From Flavobacteriales bacterium (lineage in GTDB: Bacteria; Bacteroidota; Bacteroidia; Flavobacteriales_F; PHOS-HE28): 64,000 bases of DNA. Position numbers and translations under genes: made by a program. Of this stretch, positions 44,206 to 54,935 are shown in pieces. The notes beneath the pieces are model-generated. The model saw only the letters and a list, made by a program, of their open reading frames with translations, made no database searches and was not told where the DNA came from. How positions within the stretch are numbered: the stretch's first letter is position 1; each line of letters begins with the position of its first letter. The stretch covers positions 2,245,964 through 2,309,963 of the forward strand of contig JAHCIA010000001.1 of NCBI GenBank assembly GCA_026129465.1, in the 5' to 3' direction.

Positions 44206-45223
44206 ACACATCATCCTGTCACGCCCGGACGGCATCGGCGACGTGATGCTCACCCTGCCGATGGCCGGCGTGCTGCGCGCACGGTGGCCGCAGGTCCGCA
44301 TCACCTTCCTGGGCCGCATCTACACGGCGCCCGTGCTGCGGCATTGCGCGCATCTGGAACAGGTCGTGACGCTGGAGGAATTGCGGGACGCCGATCCCGT
44401 GGCCACTTTCGAACATCTGGGCGCGGACGCGATCGTCCATGTGTTCCCGCAACGGGAGGTGGCGCGTTGGGCGTCGCGCGCGCGGATCCCCATGCGCATC
44501 GGCACCTCGCATCGCTGGTGGCATTGGACCACCTGCACGCACCGGGTGGACTTCAGCCGCCGACGCAGCGAGCTGCACGAAGCACGCCTGAACTTGGAAC
44601 TGTTGCGTCCGCTCGGCTTCACCGATCCGCCCGATGTGGGCGCGTTGTCCGCGCTCAGCGGATTCATGCCCCCGGCGCCTGGCGCCGCGGTGAGGGCCAT
44701 GCTCAAGCCAGGGCGCTCCACCCTGGTACTCCATCCACGATCGAAGGGCAGCGCGGTGGAATGGGGCCTGGACCGTTTCTCGGAACTGATCCATCGCCTT
44801 GACCCGGAGACGTGGCACGTGGTGGTCACCGGCACCAAGGCCGAATCGGAGAGCTATCGCGAAGCCCTTCCACTGCATCTGTCGCATGTGACCGACGCGG
44901 GTGGCCGTCTTGACCTGGACCAACTCATCGGCCTGATCGCCGCCAGCGATGCCTTGGTGGCGGCCAGCACGGGTCCGTTGCACATCGCAGCGGCCTGTGG
45001 CATCCGCGCCATCGGGCTCTACGCGCCGCAGCATCCCATACACCCCGGCAGATGGGCGCCATTGGGGAAGCATGCGCGTGCATTGGTCGCTGAGGAAGCG
45101 CCGAACGGCGACGACCCAGCGGCTTGGATACGCGCGATCGGTGTGGATCAGGTCCTGTCCGCGCTGGAAACGCCATCATCCGAAGCCGGATCACGGACCG
45201 GGGAAAAGACCAGCAGCGCATAG
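44192..45223 (+). CDS. Family 9 glycosyltransferase (heptosyltransferase-like)
   Basis: 343 residues with a TTG start (44192) that overlaps the previous gene. The GT-B N-terminal signature is LSRPDGIGDVMLTLPMAGVL. The donor-binding half contains VLHPRSKGSAVEWGLDRFSE and AASTGPLHIAAACGIRAIGL, as in WaaC/WaaF enzymes. It acts together with the upstream GT2 on surface glycan. Its last 76 bp overlap the O-antigen-ligase-like gene tail to tail. Confidence 0.85.
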   Translation: MREPEHIILSRPDGIGDVMLTLPMAGVLRARWPQVRITFLGRIYTAPVLRHCAHLEQVVTLEELRDADPVATFEHLGADAIVHVFPQREVARWASRARIPMRIGTSHRWWHWTTCTHRVDFSRRRSELHEARLNLELLRPLGFTDPPDVGALSALSGFMPPAPGAAVRAMLKPGRSTLVLHPRSKGSAVEWGLDRFSELIHRLDPETWHVVVTGTKAESESYREALPLHLSHVTDAGGRLDLDQLIGLIAASDALVAASTGPLHIAAACGIRAIGLYAPQHPIHPGRWAPLGKHARALVAEEAPNGDDPAAWIRAIGVDQVLSALETPSSEAGSRTGEKTSSA

Positions 45224-46731
45224 TAAAGCGCGAAGAAGGTGGCGCCCGCTTGCGTCTCGATGGTGTCATCCGTGAGGCAGCCCACGGCGAAGATGATGGC
45301 CCAGGCGATGAAGCGCGGATCGCGCCAGGCGCCCAGACAACGGGCCGGCCACCACCAGCTGTACAATGACCAGAGCAGGCCGAAGATGCCGAAGCTGATG
45401 GCCAGTGTGAGGTACTGGTTGTGCGCACGGTGCCGCCACTGCGGTGCCAGGGAAGTGCCCATGCGCGCGTACTGTTCATCAAAGGCCCTTTGCGTGTCGC
45501 CGGTGCCAACGCCCATGGCCCAGTGCCGCTTCACGATGGCGATCCCGGCGCGCCAGTACTCCAGGCGCATGCTGAGTGAATGCCCGTCGGCACGGCCATA
45601 GGCGGCATACTCGCCCATTTCGAGCAGCACGGCATCCATGCGTCGTCGCATGCCACGGGATCCCTGCGCATGCGCGTTGGTCACACCGCGCTCGATGGCC
45701 CGTACATCCGCTTCGCTCAAGGCCATCACCCCCAAGCTGTCCTTGCGCAGTCCCAGGGAGGTCATGTATCGCACCAGGGTTCCGCGCATGGGGTCGCCCC
45801 TGTCACTCGATCCTTCCAGGGACCTGTCACTGCGCAACGGCCAGGTGCGCTCCACCTCGCCCCAGGCGATCCAGGCCCAGACATGCTCGCCGTTCTCGCG
45901 CTGTGGATTGGTGGCGTCGAAGGTGTACGCCTCGCCTCCCGCGGTGAACGCGTTGAGACCACTCTGCTCGGGGACCGGTGTGGCGCGCAACCCGGGCATC
46001 CGTGCCGCCACCCAGGCGATGGCCATGGCCGGCACCAGCACCATCAGCGATCGCGCCACAAGCCTTGCCGCACGGGGCCACCCGGCCATGTTGCGCCACA
46101 GGAACACCATGGTGATGAGCACGAGCAGGAAGATCCCCTGCACACTCTGCAAACGATCCAGCGCATACACCGCGAAGAGTGTCGCAAGCACATGCGCGAG
46201 TCGCTGCCACCAGGTGCGCCCCAGGTAGCGCATGAAGATCACCACGGCGAAGCACAACAGCAGCGCGAGCCGGATGTGGCTGATGAACATGGACAGGTCC
46301 CGATGATCGGCGGCGGTCGGTGCACGCAGGCCGAAGGACACCGCCACACTGACCACCGCGCTCCAGGCGCCGAGCAGCAGAATGGTGCGCAACTCGCCCT
46401 CGCGCGAACCCGGAGAGGAGGACAACACGACAGTGAAGACCAGCACCGGCAGCAGGATGCGGCAAAGGGCCAGGCCCCAAGCCAGGTCGGAGGTCCACAG
46501 CAGGCCCAGGGCATGCAGCCCGAAGAAGGAGACGGCCACCAACGCGGGAGGCCAGGTGAAGCCCTTGCGGAAGCGATGCTTGAGATCACCCGCAACCACG
46601 CCCCAGGCGATCCAATTGGCCACGAGCACCATCTGCGCGATGCTCAGGTAGGCCGTGCTCCACGGCAGGAAGATGGCACACGCCGCCAAGGCGCCCAGAT
46701 GCACCCGGCGCATGTGGTCCTGTGCGGTCAT
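45148..46731 (-). CDS. O-antigen ligase/polymerase-like membrane protein
   Basis: 527 residues with about 11-12 transmembrane helices and a large exported loop (about residues 270-400) containing MGVGTGDTQRAFDEQY and HNQYLTLAISFGIFGLLWSL, the Wzy_C/WaaL signature. It probably joins or polymerises glycan chains in the periplasm. The preceding ~100 residues (DATNPQRENGEHVWAWI) form a hydrophilic insert. Convergent with the GT9 gene with a 76-bp overlap. The S41 gene lies 21 bp upstream on the same strand. Confidence 0.75.
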   Translation of the reverse strand: MTAQDHMRRVHLGALAACAIFLPWSTAYLSIAQMVLVANWIAWGVVAGDLKHRFRKGFTWPPALVAVSFFGLHALGLLWTSDLAWGLALCRILLPVLVFTVVLSSSPGSREGELRTILLLGAWSAVVSVAVSFGLRAPTAADHRDLSMFISHIRLALLLCFAVVIFMRYLGRTWWQRLAHVLATLFAVYALDRLQSVQGIFLLVLITMVFLWRNMAGWPRAARLVARSLMVLVPAMAIAWVAARMPGLRATPVPEQSGLNAFTAGGEAYTFDATNPQRENGEHVWAWIAWGEVERTWPLRSDRSLEGSSDRGDPMRGTLVRYMTSLGLRKDSLGVMALSEADVRAIERGVTNAHAQGSRGMRRRMDAVLLEMGEYAAYGRADGHSLSMRLEYWRAGIAIVKRHWAMGVGTGDTQRAFDEQYARMGTSLAPQWRHRAHNQYLTLAISFGIFGLLWSLYSWWWPARCLGAWRDPRFIAWAIIFAVGCLTDDTIETQAGATFFALYYALLVFSPVRDPASDDGVSSADRT

Positions 46732-46752
46732 GCCCCTTGCGGCGCGTGTGGT

Positions 46753-48438
46753 CTACTTCCCGGTCCTGCCCGTGCCGGCCAGCACTTCCTGGTAGGCCGG
46801 GCCGTTGAGCACTTCCACGGCCTTGCGTACATAGGGGTCGTTCGCCATGGCGGCGATGGCCCTGCCGGTCTGGAAGTGGTAGCGGGATACGATCTCGTTC
46901 AACAGCACCTCCTCGATGTCCTTGCGGAAACGCAGGATATCCTCGCCACGGTCGGGCGCCAATTCCTTGCGCAGCGCCTCCACGCGGTCCTTCACATGCT
47001 CGTAGTAGCGTTCCTTCCTCGCTTTCTCCACCAGCTCCTCAAGCGCCTCCATGCTCTCGGTCTCGTAATCGAACTCGCGTCCGTTCACGAAATCCAGGAA
47101 CTCCTGGAAGATGCGGTCGTCCACACGGAAGGATCCGGCCGGACCGATGTCCGCATGCTTCATTCGGTAGCGCGTGGCGAAGTCGAAGAAGACGTCCTCC
47201 ACGTGGAGGCCACCCACCACCTTGGCCATCTCGTGCTCCTCCACCGGCACGTCGGGCAACACACCGCGGCCATCGAACACCGGCCGGCCATTGCGTGTGC
47301 GGAACTCGGCGATGGTCTCCTCCTTCACCTCGCTGGCCTTGCCCGTGCTGTCGCGTTGCGCGTAGTCCAGTTTCTGGATGCAGCGCCCGCTGGGGATGTA
47401 GTATTTGGCCACGGTCACCTTCAGCTTGCTGTTGTAATACAGATCGCGCGTCTGCTGCACCAGTCCCTTGCCGAAGGTGCGTTCACCTACGACCACTGCG
47501 CGGTCCAGGTCCTGCAGGGCCCCGCTCACGATCTCGCTGGCACTGGCGCTCTGGGCATCCACCAGCACCACCAGGGGTATGGAGGCGTCCAGCGGCTCGC
47601 TGAGGGTCTTGTAGCTCTTGTCCCATTCGGCGATGCGCCCCTTGGTCTCCACCACCAACTGGTTCTTCGGCACGAAGAGGTTGACGATGTTCACCGCTTC
47701 GCGCAACAGGCCGCCGCCGTTGCCACGCAGGTCGAGCACGAGTTTGGTGGCGCCCTTCTCCTTCAACTCCTTGACGGCGTTGCGCACCTCCTGCCCGGCG
47801 GTCTGCGTGAAGCTGTTGAGCTTGATGTAGCCCACGCCGCCCGGTTCATCGATGATGTCCTTGTAGGGCACGTCGGGGATCTTGATCTCCTCACGGTTCA
47901 GCACATGGGTCGTTGTTTCCCCGCCGTCGCGCCGCGTGAGCACCCGCACGCTGGATCCCGCCTGGCCCTTGAGCAGCTTGCTCACCTCATCGGTGTTCAT
48001 GCCCGCCACCTTGCGGCCATCCACTTCCACGATCTCGTCACCGGCCCATATGCCGGCCTTCTGCGCAGGATACCCCTCGTACGGCTCGCTCACGATCACC
48101 TTCTCGTCCCGCCTGCGGATGAGCGCGCCGATACCGCCATACTGGCCGGTGGTCATGAAGCGGTAGTCCTCCATGTCGCTCTCCGGGATGTACTGCGTGT
48201 AGGGGTCGAGCGAGGAGAGCATCGCGTCGATGCCGGTCTTCATCAGCTTGCCCGGCTCGGTATCATCCACGTAGTAGATGTTGAGCTCCTTGTAGAGCTC
48301 GTTGAAGATCTCCAGGTTCTTGCTGATCTCGAAGTAGCTGTCGCCCGCCGCGATGGTGATGGCTCCAACGGCGGCGATGGCCGCTGCTACGATCCATTTC
48401 CTCCAGGACGGGCGGCGGCCTTGGTCACGATTCTCCAT
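46753..48438 (-). CDS. S41 C-terminal processing peptidase
   Basis: 561 residues: N-terminal membrane anchor (about 16-33), an upstream helical region ([20 protein letters not shown]), a PDZ domain (about 90-170, [18 protein letters not shown]) and the S41 protease domain. Catalytic Ser lies in [14 protein letters not shown] and Lys in [12 protein letters not shown]. The long C-terminal part is helical. It cleaves periplasmic protein tails. The ATG at 48438 overlaps the end of yidD; an upstream ATG at 48474 would overlap further. Confidence 0.9.
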   Translation of the reverse strand: MENRDQGRRPSWRKWIVAAAIAAVGAITIAAGDSYFEISKNLEIFNELYKELNIYYVDDTEPGKLMKTGIDAMLSSLDPYTQYIPESDMEDYRFMTTGQYGGIGALIRRRDEKVIVSEPYEGYPAQKAGIWAGDEIVEVDGRKVAGMNTDEVSKLLKGQAGSSVRVLTRRDGGETTTHVLNREEIKIPDVPYKDIIDEPGGVGYIKLNSFTQTAGQEVRNAVKELKEKGATKLVLDLRGNGGGLLREAVNIVNLFVPKNQLVVETKGRIAEWDKSYKTLSEPLDASIPLVVLVDAQSASASEIVSGALQDLDRAVVVGERTFGKGLVQQTRDLYYNSKLKVTVAKYYIPSGRCIQKLDYAQRDSTGKASEVKEETIAEFRTRNGRPVFDGRGVLPDVPVEEHEMAKVVGGLHVEDVFFDFATRYRMKHADIGPAGSFRVDDRIFQEFLDFVNGREFDYETESMEALEELVEKARKERYYEHVKDRVEALRKELAPDRGEDILRFRKDIEEVLLNEIVSRYHFQTGRAIAAMANDPYVRKAVEVLNGPAYQEVLAGTGRTGK

Positions 48439-48673
48439 GACGATGGGGGTGTTCGGGGACGGGGTCATGGCCATGACCGCCCCATGGGTGGCAAGATAGG
48501 AAGCGCTTCAGGGTGAGCCAGCCGCCGTGGAAGGCCCCATGTCTTCGCAAGGCGATGACACCATACTCCGAACAGGATGGGGCATAGCGGCAGGCGCCCG
48601 GCAGCAATGGCGAGATGGTGTACTGGTACAGCCGCACCAGCGCGATGAGGGGGTATGCCAGCAGCTTAGCCAT
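48425..48673 (-). CDS. yidD: Membrane protein insertion efficiency factor YidD
   Basis: 82 residues. The core [20 protein letters not shown] and the Cys-rich [17 protein letters not shown] are the YidD signatures. It helps YidC in membrane insertion. Its start overlaps rnpA, as is common. Confidence 0.93.
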   Translation of the reverse strand: MAKLLAYPLIALVRLYQYTISPLLPGACRYAPSCSEYGVIALRRHGAFHGGWLTLKRFLSCHPWGGHGHDPVPEHPHRHGES

Positions 48674-49088
48674 GCCTCTCCAACCAACGGTCCATGGCCC
48701 GGGATATTTTCATCCGCACCTCGGCCAGCGTGAGCTTCACCGCACCCTGGCACACGATCAAACAAGCCACCTGGACACCGCGTTCGCGCAATGGGACATA
48801 CCACCGTTCCTTGTCCAGCCGCCAGGCTTCGCGCATCAGGCGTTTCACCCTGTTCCTGTGTACGGCCAGTTTGAGGTGTCGGCGTGGCACGGCGAAGGCC
48901 ACCTGCATGGGGGCGACGGTGGGCAGTGACATGGCCTTGCCGATCAGCTTGAAGGGGGGTTCATGCACGGAGCGTCCGGTGGTGACCAGTTCCTGGATGC
49001 GCACACGGCCCCGGAGCCGTTCGTGCTTGCGGAAGGTAGGTCGTGCCACGGCCAGGTTGCGCTGTTGGCCGCCACCGGCCGTTGCCAT
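48666..49088 (-). CDS. rnpA: Ribonuclease P protein component
   Basis: 140 residues. The RNA-binding signature [15 protein letters not shown] and the upstream [13 protein letters not shown] mark it. It has ~18 residues more at the N-terminus than E. coli RnpA. It assists the RNase P RNA in 5' tRNA processing. No rpmH lies upstream; hemD is there instead, as in other Bacteroidota. Confidence 0.92.
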   Translation of the reverse strand: MATAGGGQQRNLAVARPTFRKHERLRGRVRIQELVTTGRSVHEPPFKLIGKAMSLPTVAPMQVAFAVPRRHLKLAVHRNRVKRLMREAWRLDKERWYVPLRERGVQVACLIVCQGAVKLTLAEVRMKISRAMDRWLERHG

Positions 49089-49103
49089 GGTGACGGTCCG
49101 TGA

Positions 49104-49856
49104 CTATTTCTTCTTCGCCAGGCGCTTGATGAAAAGCTCGATGGCGCCGGTCATCGAAGGGGCCTCGGGCAGGGGGGCCTGCAGGTCCAGCCGGTAGCCG
49201 TTCTCTTCCACGGCCTTGGCGGTGGCAGGGCCGAAAGCGGCGATGAAGGTGCCGTCCTGCTTGAAATCCGGGAAGTTCTTGCGCAGACTCTCGATGCCGC
49301 CGGGGCTGAAGAACACGAGCATGTCGTACTTCTTCAGGTCCTTCACATCGCTCATGTCATTGGCCACCGTGCGGTAGAAAACTGCACTGGAGAACTTCAC
49401 CCCTGCCTTCTGCAGCTTGTCCGGGATGTCGCCCGTCTGGATGTCCGAGCTCGGCACCAGGTACACCTCGTCCTTGTGCTTCTTGATCACGTCCATCAGG
49501 TCCCCGATGGTCTGCTTGCCGATGAAGACCTTGCGCTTGCGGTAGACGATGTACTTCTGGACGTAATAGGCCACGTTCTCCGTGATGCAGAAATACTTCA
49601 TCGATTCCGGCACGGTGAGGCGCAATTCCTTGCACATCCGGAAGAAGTGGTCCACCGCGTTCTTGCTGGTGAGCACGATGGCGGTGTGGTCCAGGATGTT
49701 GATGCGTTCCTGGCGGAATTCCTGCCCATCCACGGCTTTCACCTGGATGAACGGCTTGAAATCGATCTTCAAACTGTACTTCCGGGCGAGGTCGAAGTAA
49801 GGCGACTTCTCGTCCGTCGGTGGGGGCTGCGAAACGAGGATGGTCTTGATCTTCAA
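49104..49856 (-). CDS. hemD: Uroporphyrinogen-III synthase
   Basis: 250 residues. It closes and inverts ring D of hydroxymethylbilane. MKIKTILVSQP, EFRQERINILDHTAIVLTSK and the second-half FFSPGGIESLRKNFPDF, FIAAFGPATAKAVEENGYRL are the Bacteroidota HemD signatures. Its start lies 11 bp after the DUF4271 stop. Confidence 0.9.
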   Translation of the reverse strand: MKIKTILVSQPPPTDEKSPYFDLARKYSLKIDFKPFIQVKAVDGQEFRQERINILDHTAIVLTSKNAVDHFFRMCKELRLTVPESMKYFCITENVAYYVQKYIVYRKRKVFIGKQTIGDLMDVIKKHKDEVYLVPSSDIQTGDIPDKLQKAGVKFSSAVFYRTVANDMSDVKDLKKYDMLVFFSPGGIESLRKNFPDFKQDGTFIAAFGPATAKAVEENGYRLDLQAPLPEAPSMTGAIELFIKRLAKKK

Positions 49857-49867
49857 GGCCGCGCGGC

Positions 49868-50539
49868 TTAAGGGTGATCGATCGGTGCCCTAAAGCCGTG
49901 GATCAAGAGCAGCAGGGGCACCGCTTCGGCGGCGCAAAGGTAGAGAATTATGTACCCCGGGGAGACCCCCTCGCCACGCCCGATCCAGACGCCACGCACC
50001 CAGCGGTACAGGAGCAACGCGGCCGCCAGCGCCGAGCCGGCCAACAGGGCCCAGGTGCGCAGGTCGGGACGGAAGGCGATGAACACGGCCAGCGGCAACA
50101 GCGCCATGCCCAGCAGGATCAACAGGAGAAGTCCTGTGGTGAGGTACTCGTCCAGGCCGCCATCGCCTTGGAACAGCCAAGCGACCAGCCGCACCTGCAC
50201 CACCTGCACCACGAGGACCAGTGCCACCAGGCCCAGCAGCAGCGGATAGGAAGGCGGGGGTGCGGGCATGCGCAAGGCCCAGGTCTGCCAGCCGAACAAG
50301 GTGAGCACCGCGACCGAGGTGCCCAGCAGGGCGATGAAGGTGCGGTCCTGAAGGTCCACTTCTTCACGCAGGGCCTGCCGCCCCAGCCGCATGCGAAACA
50401 CGGCCTGGGCCAGCAGCCGCCATTGCTTGGGGGCGCTGATGTTGACCCAGGCCAGCACGGCGACCGCGGCCAGCAGCAACAAGGTCACCCACTCGGCACC
50501 CAGCGGATCCACCACGCGCAGGCCTTGCTCGTCAACCAT
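49868..50539 (-). CDS. DUF4271 membrane protein
   Basis: 223 residues with about six to seven hydrophobic helices and a short N-terminal part. DUF4271 genes typically stand next to hemD in Bacteroidota; the role is unknown. The ATG at 50539 lies 12 nt after a perfect -7 box (TACCTTTG, 50559-50552), which rejects the 87-residue upstream extension. Confidence 0.8.
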   Translation of the reverse strand: MVDEQGLRVVDPLGAEWVTLLLLAAVAVLAWVNISAPKQWRLLAQAVFRMRLGRQALREEVDLQDRTFIALLGTSVAVLTLFGWQTWALRMPAPPPSYPLLLGLVALVLVVQVVQVRLVAWLFQGDGGLDEYLTTGLLLLILLGMALLPLAVFIAFRPDLRTWALLAGSALAAALLLYRWVRGVWIGRGEGVSPGYIILYLCAAEAVPLLLLIHGFRAPIDHP

Positions 50540-50551
50540 CTGATACTTGGC

Positions 50552-50559
50552 CAAAGGTA
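50552..50559 (-). promoter_or_regulatory. -7 box (TACCTTTG) for DUF4271-hemD
   Basis: A perfect TAnnTTTG match in the 78-bp divergent gap. A plus-strand TAACTTCG (50579-50586) is the counterpart for the acyl-CoA dehydrogenase gene. Confidence 0.5.
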
Positions 50560-50617
50560 GCCGGGGCCGGGGCTGCGCTAACTTCGCGGCCCCGCCGAAC
50601 GATCCAGCGAAACCCAC

Positions 50618-51832
50618 ATGGACAGCACCACCTCCGCACGCCCGCGCACCTCCACGGACCTCTTTCAAAGCCATGACCATTACCTGGTGGATGAACTCCT
50701 TACCGAGGAGCACAAGCTGATCCGCGACACGGCGCGCAAGCACGTGAGCAGGCACCTGAAGCCGATCATCGAGGACGCCTTCGAACGGGCCGAATTCCAC
50801 CCGGAGATCATTCCCGGCCTGGCGGAGATCGGCGCCTTCGGGCCCATGGTGCCGCAGGAATATGGTGGCATGGGGCTGGACCAGATCGCCTACGGCCTCA
50901 TCATGCAGGAGATCGAGCGCTGCGACAGCGGCCTGCGCAGCCTTTGCAGTGTGCAGGGTTCATTGGTGATGTATCCGATCTGGAAGTACGGCAGCGAAGA
51001 GCAGAAGAAGAAGTGGCTGCCTCTGCTGGCCCAGGGTAAGAACATCGGCTGCTTCGGCCTCACCGAACCGGACCATGGCAGCAACCCCAGCGGCATGGTC
51101 ACCGTGTTCCAGGACAAAGGCGACCATTACGTGCTGAATGGCGCCAAGATGTGGATCAGCAACAGTCCCATCGCGGACATCGCCGTGGTGTGGGCCAAGG
51201 CGGAGAACACGGAGGGGCGGATCCATGGACTGATCGTGGAACGCGGCATGGAGGGCTTCTCCACACCCACCACGCATGGCAAGCTCTCCTTGCGCGCCAG
51301 CCCCACAGGGGAGTTGGTGTTCGACAATGTGAAGGTGCCCAAGGCGAACCTGCTGCCCAACAAGAGCGGGCTGGGCGCCCCACTGGGCTGCCTGGACAGC
51401 GCGCGCTATGGCATCGCCTGGGGCACATTGGGTGTGGCCATGGAGTGCTACGACACCGCCCTGCGCTATGCCAGGCAACGCATCCAGTTCGGCAAGCCGA
51501 TCGGCGCTTTCCAGCTGACGCAGAAGAAGCTCGCCGAAATGATCACCGAGATCACCAAGGCGCAGCTGCTCACCTGGCGGCTGGGTGTGCTGCGCAACGA
51601 GGGCCGCGCCACCACCGCGCAGATCAGCATGGCCAAGCGCAACAACGTGCATCTCGCACTGACCGTGGCCCGGGAGGCACGCCAGATCCTGGGTGGCATG
51701 GGCATCACCAATGAGTACCCCATCATGCGGCACATGATGAACCTGGAAAGCGTGGTGACCTACGAAGGCACGCACGACATCCATCTGCTGATCACCGGCG
51801 CGGAAGTGACGGGGATCCCCGCGTTCAAGTAG
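50618..51832 (+). CDS. gcdH: Acyl-CoA dehydrogenase, glutaryl-CoA dehydrogenase-like
   Basis: 404 residues. The fold signatures are GCFGLTEPDHGSNPSGMVT (FAD-binding), NGAKMWISN, RYGIAWGTLGVAMECYDTAL and GGMGITNEYPIMRHMMNL. The catalytic Glu lies in VVTYEGTHDIH, the place used by GcdH-type enzymes. Length and pattern best match glutaryl-CoA dehydrogenase, which oxidises and decarboxylates glutaryl-CoA in lysine/tryptophan breakdown; another short-chain acyl-CoA substrate is possible. Confidence 0.85.
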   Translation: MDSTTSARPRTSTDLFQSHDHYLVDELLTEEHKLIRDTARKHVSRHLKPIIEDAFERAEFHPEIIPGLAEIGAFGPMVPQEYGGMGLDQIAYGLIMQEIERCDSGLRSLCSVQGSLVMYPIWKYGSEEQKKKWLPLLAQGKNIGCFGLTEPDHGSNPSGMVTVFQDKGDHYVLNGAKMWISNSPIADIAVVWAKAENTEGRIHGLIVERGMEGFSTPTTHGKLSLRASPTGELVFDNVKVPKANLLPNKSGLGAPLGCLDSARYGIAWGTLGVAMECYDTALRYARQRIQFGKPIGAFQLTQKKLAEMITEITKAQLLTWRLGVLRNEGRATTAQISMAKRNNVHLALTVAREARQILGGMGITNEYPIMRHMMNLESVVTYEGTHDIHLLITGAEVTGIPAFK

Positions 51833-51873
51833 GCCTGGTCCGTTGTGCCCGGGGAATTACCGGGTGCCGGCGC

Positions 51874-52806
51874 TCAGCGCAGCAGGTAGGTCCTCGTTTC
51901 ACGCGAAACGATGCCCCGCGCCCGGCTTTCACGCGTGAATTCAAGCTGCCGTGTCCAGGCACCCTGCAGGTCCATCTCGATGTCCATGGTCTCGTCCACG
52001 CGGACACCCTCAATATCGCGTCGCAGCTTTTCGCGCACTTCACCTGCAAGGCCGACGCCGCCGCAGCTGGCGATCAGGTTCTCGATATCCTCGTCCACGG
52101 CCTTCGGGTCGATGGACTGCCGCATGCGCATGTGCGCGGTCCTCTTCTCCTTGTCAAATCTGTCCATCACGAAAACCTGCCGCGTGCGGAAAGGGATGCC
52201 TCCGAGCGGGTTGGGCACTTCGGCCTCCACGTGTTCCTCCCGCCCGTTGATGTACGCCACGCCGAAGGGGAACAGCAGGTTGCCGATGTCCTCCAAGGCG
52301 TCCTGCGCCAGGTTGGCCGCACCGATCACCGGTTCCAGTGCGGCCTCCATGCGCAGGCGCTCGCCGTGGTCCAACGCCATGTCCAGGATCCCGTGCATCA
52401 CCTGCCGCGCATGTTCATCCACCTCCTGCGGACGCGCCAGCGCAAGTGGAATGCCCGTTTCGTCGGTGGTGACGGTGAAGCGCAGACCGTCCAACGCATA
52501 CAGCAGTTTGCGGAACACGGCCTGGTCCCGCGGGTCCTCGGGCAGGGCGGCTTCCACGCGCAGCTCGCTGTAGTGGCATTCCAGCAGGTAGGTGCTGTCG
52601 GTGGCGTCCACCACCTTCAACGCGATGCGGTAGGACGACCGCGCTGGCTTGGGCCCCTCCACCGAGCGCGTCACATCGTACACGCGGTGGTCGCCGGGTT
52701 CCCAATAGGCGATCACCGAGGCGGTGCTGTCGTTCACCACGTTCTGCGCCGTGGCGAATGAGGCCGCTTGGGCAAGTGCGAACAGCGACAACGCGATGGA
52801 CCGCAT
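51874..52806 (-). CDS. Secreted hypothetical protein, 310 residues
   Basis: A signal peptide (residues 1-20, MRSIALSLFALAQAASFATA) and a mature domain of mixed strands and helices with no family I recognise. It contains ATDSTYLLECHYSELRVEA, two Cys only and a Glu/Arg-rich C-terminal third. It lies 13 bp downstream of accC on the same strand and could be the last gene of the acc operon. Confidence 0.55.
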   Translation of the reverse strand: MRSIALSLFALAQAASFATAQNVVNDSTASVIAYWEPGDHRVYDVTRSVEGPKPARSSYRIALKVVDATDSTYLLECHYSELRVEAALPEDPRDQAVFRKLLYALDGLRFTVTTDETGIPLALARPQEVDEHARQVMHGILDMALDHGERLRMEAALEPVIGAANLAQDALEDIGNLLFPFGVAYINGREEHVEAEVPNPLGGIPFRTRQVFVMDRFDKEKRTAHMRMRQSIDPKAVDEDIENLIASCGGVGLAGEVREKLRRDIEGVRVDETMDIEMDLQGAWTRQLEFTRESRARGIVSRETRTYLLR

Positions 52807-52819
52807 CTTGAGCGCCGGC

Positions 52820-54163
<1,344 letters not shown>

Positions 54164-54181
54164 GGGAGGCTTCTGTTCTGG

Positions 54182-54306
54182 TTCACCACAGAGGCACGGC
54201 GGACGCGGAGAAGGACGCGGATCCTACCACTGAGCCATTCGAGTCGAAGAAGCCGCCCGCGTGCCTTTCGGGCTTTCCTCTGTGCTCTCTGTGTCTCTGT
54301 GGTGAA
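54182..54306. repeat. Inverted-repeat element between accB and accC
   Basis: Arms at 54182-54197 (TTCACCACAGAGGCAC) and 54291-54306 pair with one mismatch. The middle contains further CTCTGTGC-like pieces. It resembles the element at 20770-20835 and the dispersed CACAGAG repeats of many environmental genomes. Its position inside an operon could affect AccB:AccC ratio. Confidence 0.65.
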
Positions 54307-54311
54307 TGAGC

Positions 54312-54800
54312 TTATGCGGGATCGACCAGGAACAGCGGCTGGTCGTACTCCACCGGCTTGGCGTCGTCCACCAGCACCTTCACGATCTTGCCGCTCACCT
54401 CGCTCTCGATCTCGTTGAAGAGTTTCATGGCTTCGATGATGCACAGGGTCTTGCCCGGCTTGATCTCGTCACCGACGTTCGCGAACACCGGCTTGCCGGG
54501 TCCAGAGGAGCGGTAGAAAGTGCCGATCATGGGCGCCTTGATGGTGATGTACTTGCTGTCCTCGGACACCGGGGCGGAGGCTGGTGCCGCGGCGGGTGCG
54601 GCAGGTGCCGGCGCGGCGGCCACGGGAGCCGGTGCGGGTGGCGGTGCATAGGACGGCGCTGGTGCCGCGATCATCTGCACTTCCTTCTCCTTGCGGGCCG
54701 TCTTGATGGTGATCTTGAAATCCTTCTGCTCGATCTCCACCTCGCTCACGCCGCTCTTGGCCACGAACTTGATCAGGTCCTGGATCTGGTTGATGTTCAT
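54312..54800 (-). CDS. accB: Acetyl-CoA carboxylase biotin carboxyl carrier protein
   Basis: 162 residues: N-terminal helical domain (MNINQIQDLIKFVAKSGVSE), a Pro/Ala-rich linker (residues about 50-80) and the biotinyl domain with IIEAMKLFNEIE (biotinylated Lys). The C-terminal end is LFLVDPA. It carries CO2 between AccC and the carboxyltransferase. TACCTTTC appears at the upstream side (minus-strand TAC of 54842). The 135-bp gap to fabH holds no gene. Confidence 0.93.
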   Translation of the reverse strand: MNINQIQDLIKFVAKSGVSEVEIEQKDFKITIKTARKEKEVQMIAAPAPSYAPPPAPAPVAAAPAPAAPAAAPASAPVSEDSKYITIKAPMIGTFYRSSGPGKPVFANVGDEIKPGKTLCIIEAMKLFNEIESEVSGKIVKVLVDDAKPVEYDQPLFLVDPA

Positions 54801-54935
54801 CGTTCAGGGTTGTCGTTTGCCGGTGGTACCGGGTGAAAGGTAGTCGCTGTCAGGTTGCGGATCGGAGATGGAAGGTGGATGTAGGTTGGTGTGTCTTCCT
54901 TGTGTTTCGATGCTCGGCCAGGTGCTTTCCAGCCT

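Noticed and set aside
45580-48516. A 978-codon plus-strand open frame
   Set aside because: It lies antisense to the O-antigen-ligase-like and S41 genes, which carry clear motifs. The His/Gln/Arg/Gly-rich translation is typical of a shadow frame in high-GC DNA.
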